Origin: Hofstenia miamia
Lineage: Eukaryota; Xenacoelomorpha; Acoela
Length of the DNA: 64,000 bases
Reading direction: 5' to 3'
Assembly: GCA_004352715.1 (NCBI GenBank)
Contig: SCFE01000024.1
Span: forward strand, 483,046-547,045
Part shown: piece after piece, positions 1 through 13,481 of the stretch
Position numbering within the stretch: position 1 is the stretch's first letter
How the letters are laid out: every line of letters starts with the position of its first letter
Notes under the pieces: generated by a model
What the model was told of the DNA's origin: nothing
The model's input: only the letters and a program-made list of their open reading frames with translations
The model's database searches: none
Made by a program: the position numbers and the translations under genes

Positions 1-475
1 CGCAAAAAAAGGCTGAGTTTCATCGCATGATTTATGGTGCAAACTCGAAACCATTTTCAGCCAGTTCTGTATTTCAATGGCGATTTTGTGCTAGGTTTGA
101 CTTGAAAAGTCTTGAAGGTTTGTGGTGAAAAAATAAGTGGTGATGAACCTTTTACTGACCAGTTCGTCGATGGGTTTCTGCTGTAATGGAAGGTTACTCA
201 AACGATCAGCTTTTCAATTTTAGACGAAACCGGACTATATTTCAAGATGTTACCCGGCCATACTTTAGCATCAGTCCATAACTGGCCGGATCGGACAAAG
301 AAGGCAAAGGACAGAGTGACGATAAAGGCTTGCGCAAATGCTAGCAGAACTATCAAGTTGTCTTTATTGCTAATTGGCAAGGCGAAAATCCCACGCTGCT
401 TTCGGAAACTTAACAAGAACGCATTGCCATTTGTTAACCGGAATCAAGCCAAGGCCTGAGTTAACGCGTCAATAT
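1..475 (+). pseudogene. pogo/Tigger (CENPB/jerky-type) DDE transposase fragment
   Basis: Plus-strand reading gives FQWRFCARFDLKSL, then after frame slips FNFDETGLYFKMLPGHTLAS, and then RVTIKACANASRTIKLSLLL and IGKAKIPRCFRKLNKNALPF. The DETGL, VTI.ACANASG-like and IGKA.PRCF blocks are the conserved core of Tigger/pogo and jerky transposases, the Asp of DETGL being catalytic. Frameshifts and stops interrupt it, and the C-terminal catalytic part is missing. The element probably extends left of the window. Confidence 0.7.
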
Positions 476-1140
476 TCAAGGACTAGTTTACAAGCTGTTT
501 TATCACAGAAACAAGGCGGATATTGAGTTAAAAATATAAAATTAAACTCCATTGACTTTGTTGCGATGTTCGTTTCTTTATACGTTTGTAGAATGTGTAG
601 TTCAGTTTTAAAATAGATTTTTTTCTTATACGGCCAACATTTTCCAAAAATCATGCCTAACATGGCCGGTATAACGAGGATGCACTGTACTTTTTAACAG
701 AGGTGTAGACAGAACTGGAAAGTCTGTCAGGCCACAACCAGGTTTACATTTATATTTTTATTCTATGTAAATCTTTTCGTTGAAAATGTGAAGACATTCT
801 ATAATAAATTGTAGAAATCAAATAAACAATATCAAATTTTTGTTTCGAACACATGCTGAAAATAGAAATACAGTGTACAGCTCAGATACAATTGCAGGCT
901 CATTTCTTTTTTGATTTAGAATATTTTGAGTGTGCCGTTTAGATGTCATAGTAAGGTAAAAACTATGAGTTTTGTGCATCAACATCAACTTGAATCCTTG
1001 AGTTTCCTAATATCTTTAATGCCAAAGAATTGGGCTGTTACTGGAAAATTTCATTGCTGTTTTTCAGAATGTTGGTTAACTAATTTCAGATGAAAATATA
1101 CATGTATATTCTGAATATTTGTAAGAATATGTAAATTATA
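476..1140. other. Non-coding, nothing recognised
   Basis: AT-rich sequence between the transposase fragment and the MITE. No exon, repeat or RNA gene was recognised. Confidence 0.5.
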
Positions 1141-1418
1141 CAGGCAACCCCGCCTAAGTCGGATTTTCGCGTAACTCGTACTATTATTAATAAAGAACAG
1201 ACAAACTCCAATATGTACACACACAACAGAGTTTATTTTCAATATTTTCAAAACAACTTCTTTCAAACAACCATCAGATTGCTTGCACAAAAGTTACGCT
1301 ATCGTAAATCTCGGTTTTCGCGGTTCCGCAAAGTCCCCTAAAATTATACTCTCGGATTTCATGTAAGTCGGATTATTTTCATTGGTCTGAGTCGATTCGA
1401 CTTAGGCGGGGTTGCCTG
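1141..1418. mobile_element. pogo/Tigger-type MITE with 21-bp perfect TIRs
   Basis: A 278-bp element whose two ends are perfect inverted repeats of 21 bp beginning CAGGCAACCCCGCCTAAG. The interior repeats variants of AAGTCGGATT and TCGGTTTTCGCGG near the ends. TIRs starting CAG and a TA target are typical of pogo/Tigger elements; TA precedes the left end, while TG follows the right end, so one side has decayed. No transposase inside, so it is non-autonomous. Confidence 0.85.
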
Positions 1419-2950
1419 TGTGTTAATTGTGTTAAAATGCAAGCAATTCAACTACAAAGTTCCGCCTTCGATTAATGTTAAGTTTGGCAAACTTCAAACA
1501 ACATAATTTTTGAAAAATATTTAGGACTCAAGTAAGTGTGAAAAACTGGTTTGGTTTGATAAGCATTTCGATGTTTACTATATTAATATACTTAAGAATC
1601 AGACATTGAGCGTTGGTAATTCTTGAAATAATATTCTTATGTAACATAATATGAGAATTTTTTAACTTCGTATTTGCAACTACACAAGTAGAAATTCTTA
1701 ATATATCATCATATAAACGAGCTCAGCACCGCAATTCGCGCCAACTTCCCGGTGAACATACACTGATATCAGGCCTGCCACCACTTCCGCAATGAGCTGA
1801 AAGATCTCCCATTGGTCAAAATTTCTCCCTCCTGTTTTCGATATAAAATATTCCGGTCTTCAAGTTATCTACTGATTAAAGAAATGTTGGCAATATTCCT
1901 AATGCAATTTGGAAATATTATTTTGTGAGAGACACACATATAAAAGTTGTATTGTTAATCATTGCGAATTAATATTTAGTTGTTGAAAACTGTAATGTAA
2001 GCAAGAAAATTAAATTATTTCAACGATTAACCATAGGGTTAAAGAGTTTCATTTATATTTTATGACCTGCTTAAGTCAGGAAAGCTAACCAAAACCATAA
2101 AAAATAATTTCTTGATTGTGATTTTTCTTTCTTTTTGTTATTTTTGTATTAGTGATATAAAATTGTACTTATTTTTTCAATAAAAAATATTGATTTGCCT
2201 TAAAGATGCTTTGGTATGGTGAAAGTCATAGTTTAATATTTAGTAATAATGCATGTAAGAATCAAGACTTTGTTTTAAGCAAATCTTGTGATTTCCCATA
2301 ACACTTCTCAGCTATTTTCACCAATCTCCCAGTGTTTTACTTAGCAACTGACAGTTTATCAAATTTGTGTAAAAACAATATGATCTATACTACACAGGGA
2401 TCTACTTTAAAAAGCCACCCTCAAGAAGTTCTGATGTTACTTACTTAAAAACCTTACTATATAAGCTTATCTACATTATTATCACATCAATTTCTACCAG
2501 CAAAACTATCTATGTAGTGGTCTTTATACAAGTTTATAATAACTATCTATGTAGTGGTCTTTATACAAGTTTATAATATCAATATTTCTGAATACATATT
2601 CATCATAATTCAGGTTTGTGTTTGAAGCTATTTAAATAAAAAATTTACCATAAATAAATTTAAAATATTTGACAACTCAGGTAAATACCAATAATAAATA
2701 CAAGCAATAAATCACAATCGTAGTATGTAACTAAATGTTTACTGTAAAAAAGCGCAATACAATTTAAAGTCATATCAATAAAGTACAATGAAGTAGAAAA
2801 TATAAATTCAGACTGTGGAGATTTGACCAATTAGATTTTAGGTAACTTCGAGATTGTAATATCAAAACAACGATATCGGTTTTAAAAAAATTCCTTTCAT
2901 TTATGACAAAAAATATTTAAAAAACTACACAACTATGCGATATAAGACTT
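1419..2950. other. Downstream flank of LRRK; includes a 37-bp tandem duplication
   Basis: AT-rich DNA that should contain the LRRK 3' UTR and terminator. A 37-bp unit starting AACTATCTATGTAGTGG is repeated twice without mismatch (2504-2540, 2541-2577). Nothing else was recognised. Confidence 0.5.
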
Positions 2951-3865
2951 TTAGTCATGTTGCCAATCATCACTCGTCCACATTGCTATGAACAACTTGT
3001 TTCTGGGTCTGTCCATTGAAGAAGAAGAAGCAGTTACTGAATTCAAACTATTTTTGATCAATTCAATTGGATGTACGAAGCCTTTGCCAAATGAGGCCAA
3101 AAGTTTCCTTTTCATTGCAAACTCTGAAAGTCTACGAATAAAGAGAGGATCTGAATGAGGAAGTAGAGTCGGTTCTAGAGGAATCAATTTTCTTACTGCT
3201 TCTGAATGGGCTTGGAAGCTGGCGTGGATTGTAAACTCGTTACAGTCATAAACCAGGATGTGACCGGATTTTGTGCCTGCATAAAGGTAATCGTGATATG
3301 TGACCATTGAGCATATTTGGATTTCAGCAAGACTAAAATCCTCAGAATTTCCTACTATATGGTGTTGGTACTCCCGAGACTCGCATGTTAGACTTTCAGT
3401 GCACCACCTATGTAATTTATTGTCAGGTCTACAAGTACTCCATACGTATTTTCCATCTTTGCTAGCTTGAACAATTCTCACCTCAACCTCATTTTCACAA
3501 ATGTGCTTTAGTTTGCCTGGTATAAAATGAATTTTGTTGCTAGTCTTTGAGATTTTTGCTCTTAATATTTCGTTGGTAGACATACCAATCCACAATTCAT
3601 GCGTATCATCATCTATTATCGTCATATCCATATCTCGAATTTTCCCAATAGGATTTCTAGAAGTTGCGAATTGATTAACTTTAATAAAGTTCTGTGATAC
3701 GTTGATGTCATCGTCATAGGCATATAGGGTCCCATTGTCAGCAGCAATGACAACACATGATAATCCAGGTTTTTTTAAATGAAAAATGTGCGATATGGCA
3801 TTCTTTCCAAACGATACGGGTAAAACTGCCAACTCTTCTAAATAGCTATCTTTTGAACCAATTAC
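2951..3865 (-). CDS. Lrrk: LRRK exon 9: WD40-like C-terminus and stop
   Basis: Last coding exon, 305 codons including TAA. Acceptor atatttag. Blade-like segments are readable: GLSCVVIAADNGTLYAYDDD, HELWIGMSTNEILRAKI, DGKYVWSTCRPDNKLHRW, DYLYAGTKSGHILVYDC and a C-terminal LFIAMWTSDDWQHD. In LRRK proteins this propeller mediates dimer and microtubule or vesicle contacts. No clear polyadenylation signal was identified downstream. Single copy in the window. Confidence 0.88.
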   Translation of the reverse strand, partial: VIGSKDSYLEELAVLPVSFGKNAISHIFHLKKPGLSCVVIAADNGTLYAYDDDINVSQNFIKVNQFATSRNPIGKIRDMDMTIIDDDTHELWIGMSTNEILRAKISKTSNKIHFIPGKLKHICENEVEVRIVQASKDGKYVWSTCRPDNKLHRWCTESLTCESREYQHHIVGNSEDFSLAEIQICSMVTYHDYLYAGTKSGHILVYDCNEFTIHASFQAHSEAVRKLIPLEPTLLPHSDPLFIRRLSEFAMKRKLLASFGKGFVHPIELIKNSLNSVTASSSSMDRPRNKLFIAMWTSDDWQHD

Positions 3866-6800
3866 CTAAATATAATTTAAATTCATCACCCAATTTATTA
3901 CTATTATTAATATATACTTGTATTCATCGCTAAACATCTAATTTTCATGACCAAATCACCTATTTCTGCTCTTTGATTTTCAATAATTTTTTTAAATTTA
4001 TCATTAAACATTGCGATACATACATTTGACAAAGAAAAGCCTTCAAGAGTTATGGTTTATGCTTGAATCAATTCAAGATGTCTTGGTGTGTATTTGTGTC
4101 TTAACACAAAAATGATGTTCCATCTGTGGATTCTAACAAATGAAGGTTTCATTTGCCTTCCAGTTAAATTGAGGTGAAATCATTAAGGCAAACTCCAACT
4201 TCCTAGAATTGGTAAATGAAATTACCCTACATAAGTTAGTTAAAGAACTGTGCATATATTTATTTTGACTTTGTAAAGTAATATTAGGTATTTTGAAACT
4301 CACACTAACTGGAAATAACCAAATTGAACTTAATACTTCCAATAAAGGTAATATAGAATATAAGAATTAATTTTTCAACTTTTCGTATGACATACGGATT
4401 ATGAGAGAATTAGCAACTCCATCATATCTAGAGGTTTGATCGCTTTGCGAAAAGTCAATGAAATTTTATGGTATCACGATCATGCTTGTGGCTGAAAACC
4501 AGAAAAAACATGAACATTGTAAATTTAATTATTAAATTTATACATAAACATTGAAATAACAAAATTTAAAATGACTGACACGTCTGAGTCGGTAATCAAC
4601 TGATAAATATGTTCGATAAAGTGCCTCTTAATTTCCATTTAAATGTAGTTCTGACATACTCAATTGAATTATGTAAAAGGAGCGATATTTAATATGAAAA
4701 AAACCACTAAGAATACTAGGTGTTCACCGCCTAGAAAAATAATAATATCTATAAAAATTGGCGTTTTGCATTTTTTTCAGACATCATATTATTTCATTTA
4801 ATTGTAAATGTACGGATTTCGTAATGACCTATCTAAATATTAAATGAATTTTTACCTTAACTTGTCCATTCCCTGTTCCTAGAAATATGGAATCATTTAC
4901 ACTGCCATGGGCAGTAACTTTAGCTTCTCCGAGATTCATGCTTGCATGAGAAACGTCTACTTCGTTTTGATGTAGATGCAGAATTTCAAATTTCAGCTTA
5001 TACTTTCTAGGAGATAAACTGCTTTCTCTTGATGGCATGATATAGTAGAGACCAACTGAAAAACATACTTCAGGCTTCTCACCCTGTAGCATTGTGAAAC
5101 CCAAATTGCAAATACCAAAGTTGTCACTTGAAAGTGAAGTTTCCAATACGTTCGAGAGTCGACTAAAATGACGAAGTCAGTCGTTTCTTCTAAATATCTT
5201 TAAATTCTCTATACAAGGAATCTTTCCATATTTAGTATATATATGGAAATTGTTCAATCTACAAAGCTGCGGCTCATATATTTTTAGTTGCCTATATGAC
5301 ACATATACCTGCTTTGATCAATTAATAGAGAAATTCACTAATTTGAAAGGTTAGAAATTCATAAAACCGCGCTTGTGAGTGTTACCCCAAATTATATTTT
5401 AGAAAAACAAATACATACATTTTATATATATTTACTTACAGTTCTTCATACATGAAAATAAACTTTCGAAAGGTTTTGATTCAGTGCAGTGAATTGTTTG
5501 ATAATGAATTATAACAATATATGCGCTAAAAAATAAAATCTATAATATACCTAAACTGTTTTTTTCTTAAAATTTCTATGGTTTCTTGTCCAGTTGGTCT
5601 ATCGGAAGGGTTCTGCTGACTGCACAAAGTCATCAAATCAAGATAGCTTACATGGGTTAATTTGTCCTTGTCATAGATGGCAGGTCGTTTCCCTGCAATC
5701 ACGCTTGTCCGGATTTCGGGCAGATTTTGCTTGTGCCACGGTGATCTTAAAAAGAGCATCTCATACATCACCATTGAGAAGGAATAGACATCCACCTAAA
5801 GCAAGGAGTTCTAAAATATTGAAGGAGTCCTTGGCCTAAAGTGAACATATTTGGGGGAAGTAGTATTAACTCCTGAAATATGTGGATTACTTTGAAAACT
5901 AAATAGTTTTAACTCTTTACTTACCGCACTTTGAACTGAATTTAGGAGTAAATGAACTTTATGATTTTTAAGATTCCTAGTCCAAACAATGATATGGAAA
6001 AAATTTTCTTAAAAATTATTGCTACATCGAGTTATGATTTGTTCTTAAATTAGGAACGTTGGTAAGTTAAGGGATCAAAATATAAATTTCAGATTTTTCA
6101 GGAAATGTAATATTTAACAATTGGAAAAATGAAAATAGTCAGGAAAACATTTTATTGCTGAAAGCAACATGCATTAAATATTTAATGAACAATATACTGT
6201 TAAAAACTCTAAATATTTATTTTAAAGAAGAAAAACTGCTTCATAAGGTCAAACTTTGAATGATTCAGTTTGTGACACAATTTTTTTGTACAATCTTTTT
6301 ATCACATTGTGAGCATTTCAGGTTGGGGTTGCTTTGGTAATAAACTCAAAACGTACATATAACGGTGTGATTGACCTCATCTAATCTTATTTGCCCTGAA
6401 ACTGAAGCCGTCCGACCTCCTAAGCACACTTTTTGCGCTTCATGATTTGGTCATACCATAACATAATGGAGCGAAAGCTGCTTTGTAAAAGTTTCAAAGC
6501 AATCTTCTACTATGTCACCATAGCAGACAGTATCTAACTTTATTTACTATGAAGTTGAATCTGGCTTCCTACATTGTATTTAGCAAAAGGGAAAATATAA
6601 AAAACGCCATGATGTGACTTTCCTTGCCTTCTCCGGTTAGGTGCTTGATCTGTTACCATCAGATAGGTCACATACAAAATCCGAAAAACCTTTCAGTGCA
6701 CACTATTCTTACTATTTTGATTTTTAAATATCTATAAAAAATGTCTCTTTAACCTACCAACGTTCCCTTTTTGTGAACATTACCTAAAATCGTCATTTAA

Positions 6801-9800
6801 TGAAGTGTGATCAAGCTCTTATTAAGATTTATTGAACAAATCAATGCAATATATATTGCTCAAATCATTATTTGATTTTTTTGCATTTCACAAAAATAAA
6901 TGGGTGCAATGCTCAGCTTAAATTTTGCAGACCAGATTTTGGAAAAGTGATAAAGAAGCATAGAATGAGAATTTAAGGTAAACTAAATAAAACCTTTTGT
7001 GATATAAATAACAATTTGAAGACCCCAACACAGAGAAAAAGTTAATTCTAACTTCAAAAAAGATCAAATACTATGGTTTTTGTCAGAAATAAGAATGTTA
7101 CCAAAATGGGAACGTTGGTAAATAAAGGGCTAAGATAGAGTTTTAATATCTTCAAGCACATATAGATGTTTAAGTTTGAAAAATTGTAAGTTTTATGTTT
7201 ACCTTATCAGTATAGACTTCATTTCCATCATACGCGAAAATTTCAGGACTCATGAAAGCTGGTGTTCCTTGTTTGCCCCTAGCACCTGAAGCAATTTTTC
7301 GCCTGCAAATTCCATAATCTGATAATCGAACAAGTACATTATTAGAATTGTTACATATTTCTTCTGGACTTGGAAAACTCCAGACCAACACATTGGCAGA
7401 CTTAAGATCTCGATAAACAAATCTTTTGTGGTGCATATAGCTTAAGGCGAACATTATCTGTAATAGTGTCTTTCTTATAACAAGAGTGTTGATGGGCTTG
7501 TTGTTGTATGCCTCATAATTTTCAATGACTTTCTAAATGGTTGAAATTAGTCAGTATTAATATTTATATGATATTAATAGAAAAAACAACATTATTCCAA
7601 TAGAATATCGCAATTAAGAAATAAGTATTTCCATTTGTTAATTGTTTGCAATTTCTAATTTTATCTATTTTAAGGCTTTAGCTGGTACTATCATTCGCAT
7701 ATTTCGAAAAATTAATTTTAGGTCACATCTAAAACAAAATTTTAAGTTGACATGCCAAAAATGAATAAATATAAACATTGGACTTTAATAACGAAACATT
7801 GTACTTCCGGTATTACGATCTTCAAACTCTATTATAATTTCAAGTGAAAACTTCAATCAAGTTGCATTTAGTGATTCATAAGATAATACAGTTTTGTAAT
7901 CAAATTAGTACTTTTCTCTTTTGGAAATGCAATTAAACTTTTTGAGGAACTGCCAAAAGCCTTAAATGGATTTAAGATATCGAGAGCTCAGAGTAAGACT
8001 AAAAATGCTTGGCAGTTCAAAACATACTAAATCTATGAAGTATTTCAGAATTTTAGTATTGTATATCCTAAAAAATTTTAAGATGATGGTTCACTAGCAA
8101 AATTTTAGAATGCCTTAGCTCAAGTTAAGAAAATTTTGAGGTACAAGGCTAATAAGGTTCAGAACAATCACATGTCCAAATTTCAACATTTTAACATGTC
8201 GATTCCCATTTCTATCAGGCATATATATATATATATATATATATANNNNNNNNNNNNNNNNNNNNNNNNNNNNNNNNNNNNNNNNNNNNNNNNNNNNNNN
8301 NNNNNNNNNNNNNNNNNNNNNNNNNNNNNNNNNNNNNNNNNNNNNNNNNNNNNNNNNNNNNNNNNNNNNNNNNNNNNNNNNNNNNNNNNNNNNNNNNNNN
8401 NNNNNNNNNNNNNNNNNNNNNNNNNNNNNNNNNNNNNNNNNNNNNNNNNNNNNNNNNNNNNNNNNNNNNNNNNNNNNNNNNNNNNNNNNNNNNNNNNNNN
8501 NNNNNNNNNNNNNNNNNNNNNNNNNNNNNNNNNNNNNNNNNNNNNNNNNNNNNNNNNNNNNNNNNNNNNNNNNNNNNNNNNNNNNNNNNNNNNNNNNNNN
8601 NNNNNNNNNNNNNNNNNNNNNNNNNNNNNNNNNNNNNNNNNNNNNNNNNNNNNNNNNNNNNNNNNNNNNNNNNNNNNNNNNNNNNNNNNNNNNNNNNNNN
8701 NNNNNNNNNNNNNNNNNNNNNNNNNNNNNNNNNNNNNNNNNNNNNNNNNNNNNNNNNNNNNNNNNNNNNNNNNNNNNNNNNNNNNNNNNNNNNNNNNNNN
8801 NNNNNNNNNNNNNNNNNNNNNNNNNNNNNNNNNNNNNNNNNNNNNNNNNNNNNNNNNNNNNNNNNNNNNNNNNNNNNNNNNNNNNNNNNNNNNNNNNNNN
8901 NNNNNNNNNNNNNNNNNNNNNNNNNNNNNNNNNNNNNNNNNNNNNNNNNNNNNNNNNNNNNNNNNNNNNNNNNNNNNNNNNNNNNNNNNNNNNNNNNNNN
9001 NNNNNNNNNNNNNNNNNNNNNNNNNNNNNNNNNNNNNNNNNNNNNNNNNNNNNNNNNNNNNNNNNNNNNNNNNNNNNNNNNNNNNNNNNNNNNNNNNNNN
9101 NNNNNNNNNNNNNNNNNNNNNNNNNNNNNNNNNNNNNNNNNNNNNNNNNNNNNNNNNNNNNNNNNNNNNNNNNNNNNNNNNNNNNNNNNNNNNNNNNNNN
9201 NNNNNNNNNNNNNNNNNNNNNNNNNNNNNNNNNNNNNNNNNNNNNGATTCTAACAAATGAAGGTTTCATTTGCCTTCCAGTTAAATTGAGGTGAAATCAT
9301 TAAGGCAAACTCCAACTTCCTAGAATTGGTAAATGAAATTACCCTACATAAGTTAGTTAAAGAACTGTGCATATATTTATTTTGACTTTGTAAAGTAATA
9401 TTAGGTATTTTGAAACTCACACTAACTGGAAATAACCAAATTGAACTTAATACTTCCAATAAAGGTAATATAGAATATAAGAATTAATTTTTCAACTTTT
9501 CGTATGACATACGGATTATGAGAGAATTAGCAACTCCATCATATCTAGAGGTTTGATCGCTTTGCGAAAAGTCAATGAAATTTTATGGTATCACGATCAT
9601 GCTTGTGGCTGAAAACCAGAAAAAACATGAACATTGTAAATTTAATTATTAAATTTATACATAAACATTGAAATAACAAAATTTAAAATGACTGACACTT
9701 CTGAGTCGGTAATCGACCGATAAATATGTTCGATAAAGTGCCGCTTAATTTCAATTTAAATGTAGTTCTGACATACTCAATTGAATTATATAAAATGTGC

Positions 9801-12800
9801 GATATTTAATATGAAAAAACCACCAAGAATACTAGGTGTTCATCGCCTAGAAAAATAATAATATCTATAAAAATTGGCGTTTTGCATTTTTTTCAGACAT
9901 CATATTATTTCATTTAATTGTAAATGTACGGATTTCGTAATGACCTATCTAAATATTAAATGAATTTTTACCTTAACTTGTCCATTCCCTGTTCCTAGAA
10001 ATATGGAATCATTTACACTGCCATGGGCAGTAACTTTAGCTTCTCCGAGATTCATGCTTGCATGAGAAACGTCTACTTCGTTTTGATGTAGATGCAGAAT
10101 TTCAAATTTCAGTTTATATTTTCTAGGAGATAAACTGCTTTCTCTTGATGGCATGATATAGTAGAGACCAACTGAAAAACATACTTCAGGCTTCTCACCC
10201 TGTAGCATTGTGAAACCCAAATTGCAAATACCAAAGTTGTCACTTGAAAGTGAAGTTTCCAATACGTTCGAGAGTCGACTAAAATGACGAAGTCAGTCGT
10301 TTCTTCTAAATATCTTTAAATTCTCTATACAAGGAATCTTTCCATATTTAGTATATATATGGAAATTGTTCAATCTACAAAGCTGCGGCTCATATATTTT
10401 TAGTTGCCTATATGACACATATACCTGCTTTGATCAATTAATAGAGAAATGCACTAATTTGAAAGATTAGAAATTCATAAAACCGCGCTTGTGACTGTTA
10501 GCCCAAATTATATTTTAGAAAAACAAATACATACATGTTATATATATTTACTTACAGTTCTTCATACATGAAAATAAACTTTCGAAAGGTTTTGATTCAG
10601 TGCAGTGAATTGTTTGATAATGAACGGCACAGAATCTTTATCAGTATCATTCCATTCCATCTGAATTCCTTACATATAACTAACTTCTAACAATTTGCTT
10701 CAAGTTATTGCGGAGAATATAAAAATTGTAGTAGGCTTTCAGTGAATTTTTTGAGAAAGCGTTTTTGAAAATATTGACTGCCACTCATTAAGAATTTGTA
10801 GTTAATTTTTTGAATTATGACAATATATGCGCTAAAAAATAAAATCTATAATATACCTAAACTGTTTTTTTCTTAAAATTTCTATGGTTTCTTGTCCAGT
10901 TGGTCTATCGGAAGGGTTCTGCTGACTGCACAAAGTCATCAAATCAAGATAGCTTACATGGGTTAATTTGTCCTTGTCATAGATGGCAGGTNNNNNNNNN
11001 NNNNNNNNNNNNNNNNNNNNNNNNNNNNNNNNNNNNNNNNNNNNNNNNNNNNNNNNNNNNNNNNNNNNNNNNNNNNNNNNNNNNNNNNNNNNNNNNNNNN
11101 NNNNNNNNNNNNNNNNNNNNNNNNNNNNNNNNNNNNNNNNNNNNNNNNNNNNNNNNNNNNNNNNNNNNNNNNNNNNNNNNNNNNNNNNNNNNNNNNNNNN
11201 NNNNNNNNNNNNNNNNNNNNNNNNNNNNNNNNNNNNNNNNNNNNNNNNNNNNNNNNNNNNNNNNNNNNNNNNNNNNNNNNNNNNNNNNNNNNNNNNNNNN
11301 NNNNNNNNNNNNNNNNNNNNNNNNNNNNNNNNNNNNNNNNNNNNNNNNNNNNNNNNNNNNNNNNNNNNNNNNNNNNNNNNNNNNNNNNNNNNNNNNNNNN
11401 NNNNNNNNNNNNNNNNNNNNNNNNNNNNNNNNNNNNNNNNNNNNNNNNNNNNNNNNNNNNNNNNNNNNNNNNNNNNNNNNNNNNNNNNNNNNNNNNNNNN
11501 NNNNNNNNNNNNNNNNNNNNNNNNNNNNNNNNNNNNNNNNNNNNNNNNNNNNNNNNNNNNNNNNNNNNNNNNNNNNNNNNNNNNNNNNNNNNNNNNNNNN
11601 NNNNNNNNNNNNNNNNNNNNNNNNNNNNNNNNNNNNNNNNNNNNNNNNNNNNNNNNNNNNNNNNNNNNNNNNNNNNNNNNNNNNNNNNNNNNNNNNNNNN
11701 NNNNNNNNNNNNNNNNNNNNNNNNNNNNNNNNNNNNNNNNNNNNNNNNNNNNNNNNNNNNNNNNNNNNNNNNNNNNNNNNNNNNNNNNNNNNNNNNNNNN
11801 NNNNNNNNNNNNNNNNNNNNNNNNNNNNNNNNNNNNNNNNNNNNNNNNNNNNNNNNNNNNNNNNNNNNNNNNNNNNNNNNNNNNNNNNNNNNNNNNNNNN
11901 NNNNNNNNNNNNNNNNNNNNNNNNNNNNNNNNNNNNNNNNNNNNNNNNNNNNNNNNNNNNNNNNNNNNNNNNNNNNNNNNNNNNNNNNNNNAGGCCTTAA
12001 ATTGTAATAAAATAAAATAAAATACAATTTGAAGTTGTTGCAACCCTGCCATGAGTACTCCCTTGCTGCACTCTACGATTATGTCATCACTATGCTCTTA
12101 TTCGCAATTCCTCTAAATTAATGGTAATTTACTTGATTGAATAATTTGTATCTAATCTCATTTGAGTACGCGGTGTGAAACCGAATATTATTTAAAGGAC
12201 CGATTATTTGCATATACTGCAGACCGGACCGCGGTCCTGATTGAATTATTTCAAGTAAAATATTTAGTAAATTTTTATTAAGGGATTATGATATTTAATA
12301 AAAGTATGGAAAAGTAGGGAAGCCTAGGAAAAAAACTCCACAATTCTTTAGCATTAACTAAAAATGGTATAGAAAGGGGGGAATACTCTCTCAGGACGAA
12401 TATGGTTAAGAACAACATTTAGACATGAATCTTAGCAGCTTAGTCTACAATCGAAGAATTCAATTGATTAAATGTCATTTGCACGTTTCACACAAAGTTA
12501 GCTGTTAAGTTATTTTGTCTAAAAAATTTCAGTGCCCCTTTCATATTTCCGGATCAGATAACTGCACCAATGATTCGAATGTTGGTAATCTGATTATTTT
12601 AACTCAACATATAATCACATAGATGTAGTATGTATAGTCTTTGAGAAAAGTACAGGTTTGAACAACACGTACAGAGCGTTGACCCCTTAGAATTTTAATG
12701 AGGATGCATTTTTGTTATATTTATAAGGAGGTTGCCTTTGTTGTATTATATTTTATAGTTTTCATTGTTGCAATATACAAGCATAGGGTTATTTTATTCA

Positions 12801-13048
12801 ATTTAAAAGCATATGTGTGCAAAAAATTCTAGCCTGAAAAGGTTTTTACTAAATATTACACTTCCAGAAAAATGATGATAATATATAAGCATTAAAATTA
12901 TTTTAGATATAGGTATACACCATATATCAGCGCTACTGGAGGTTACACAGCATTGAAAAGGGTACAACGTTTCGAAATAAAACTTACTTCAGGGTGTACA
13001 GAGCGTTGAGGGGTTATATATATATATATATATATACCCCTCAACGAA

Positions 13049-13089
<41 letters not shown>

Positions 13090-13442
13090 GCACACATTTG
13101 AATAAAAATTTGTTTGATTTAATAATTTACAAATATTCGATTATGATAAATCGTAGCATGCTTAAAAGACAGATAATTACACTTTTCACATTTTTATTTT
13201 GTTTCATTTTCCATAATATTTAGCCCCAATATAGAGCTTTTTATATTTCTCGTTCCTCTTTGTACTTGAACAGCATATAAACAGATATATATATAGCTTA
13301 TTTTTTTAAATTATTTAAGCATCCCTAAACGACTTAGTACAGACTTATGGATACAATCTGCTTTATCCACATCTTTAAGTAATTTTAAAGAGCATAATAA
13401 CAAAATATGGAAATCTTTGGATAGACAATTTAGGCAATATCA

Positions 13443-13481
<39 letters not shown>

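Larger units (their letters stand above)
5796..8245 (-). other. LRRK introns 6 (5796-7202) and part of 5 (7533-8245)
   Basis: Non-coding apart from exon 6. Intron 6 contains the inverted-repeat element described at 6054-6767. Intron 5 runs into a (TA)n tract and the first 1,000-N gap. Confidence 0.8.

Noticed and set aside
4133-4342. Small frame MEVLSSIWLF..., repeated exactly at 9250-9459
   Set aside because: It lies in LRRK intron 8 and is repeated only because the whole block is an assembly duplicate; no splice signals or motif.
8115-9269. Long open frames on both strands across N runs (also at 10832-12052, 15039-17396, 44264-44731, 49681-50127)
   Set aside because: They consist mainly of N translated as unknown residues; the apparent length is an artefact of the gaps.
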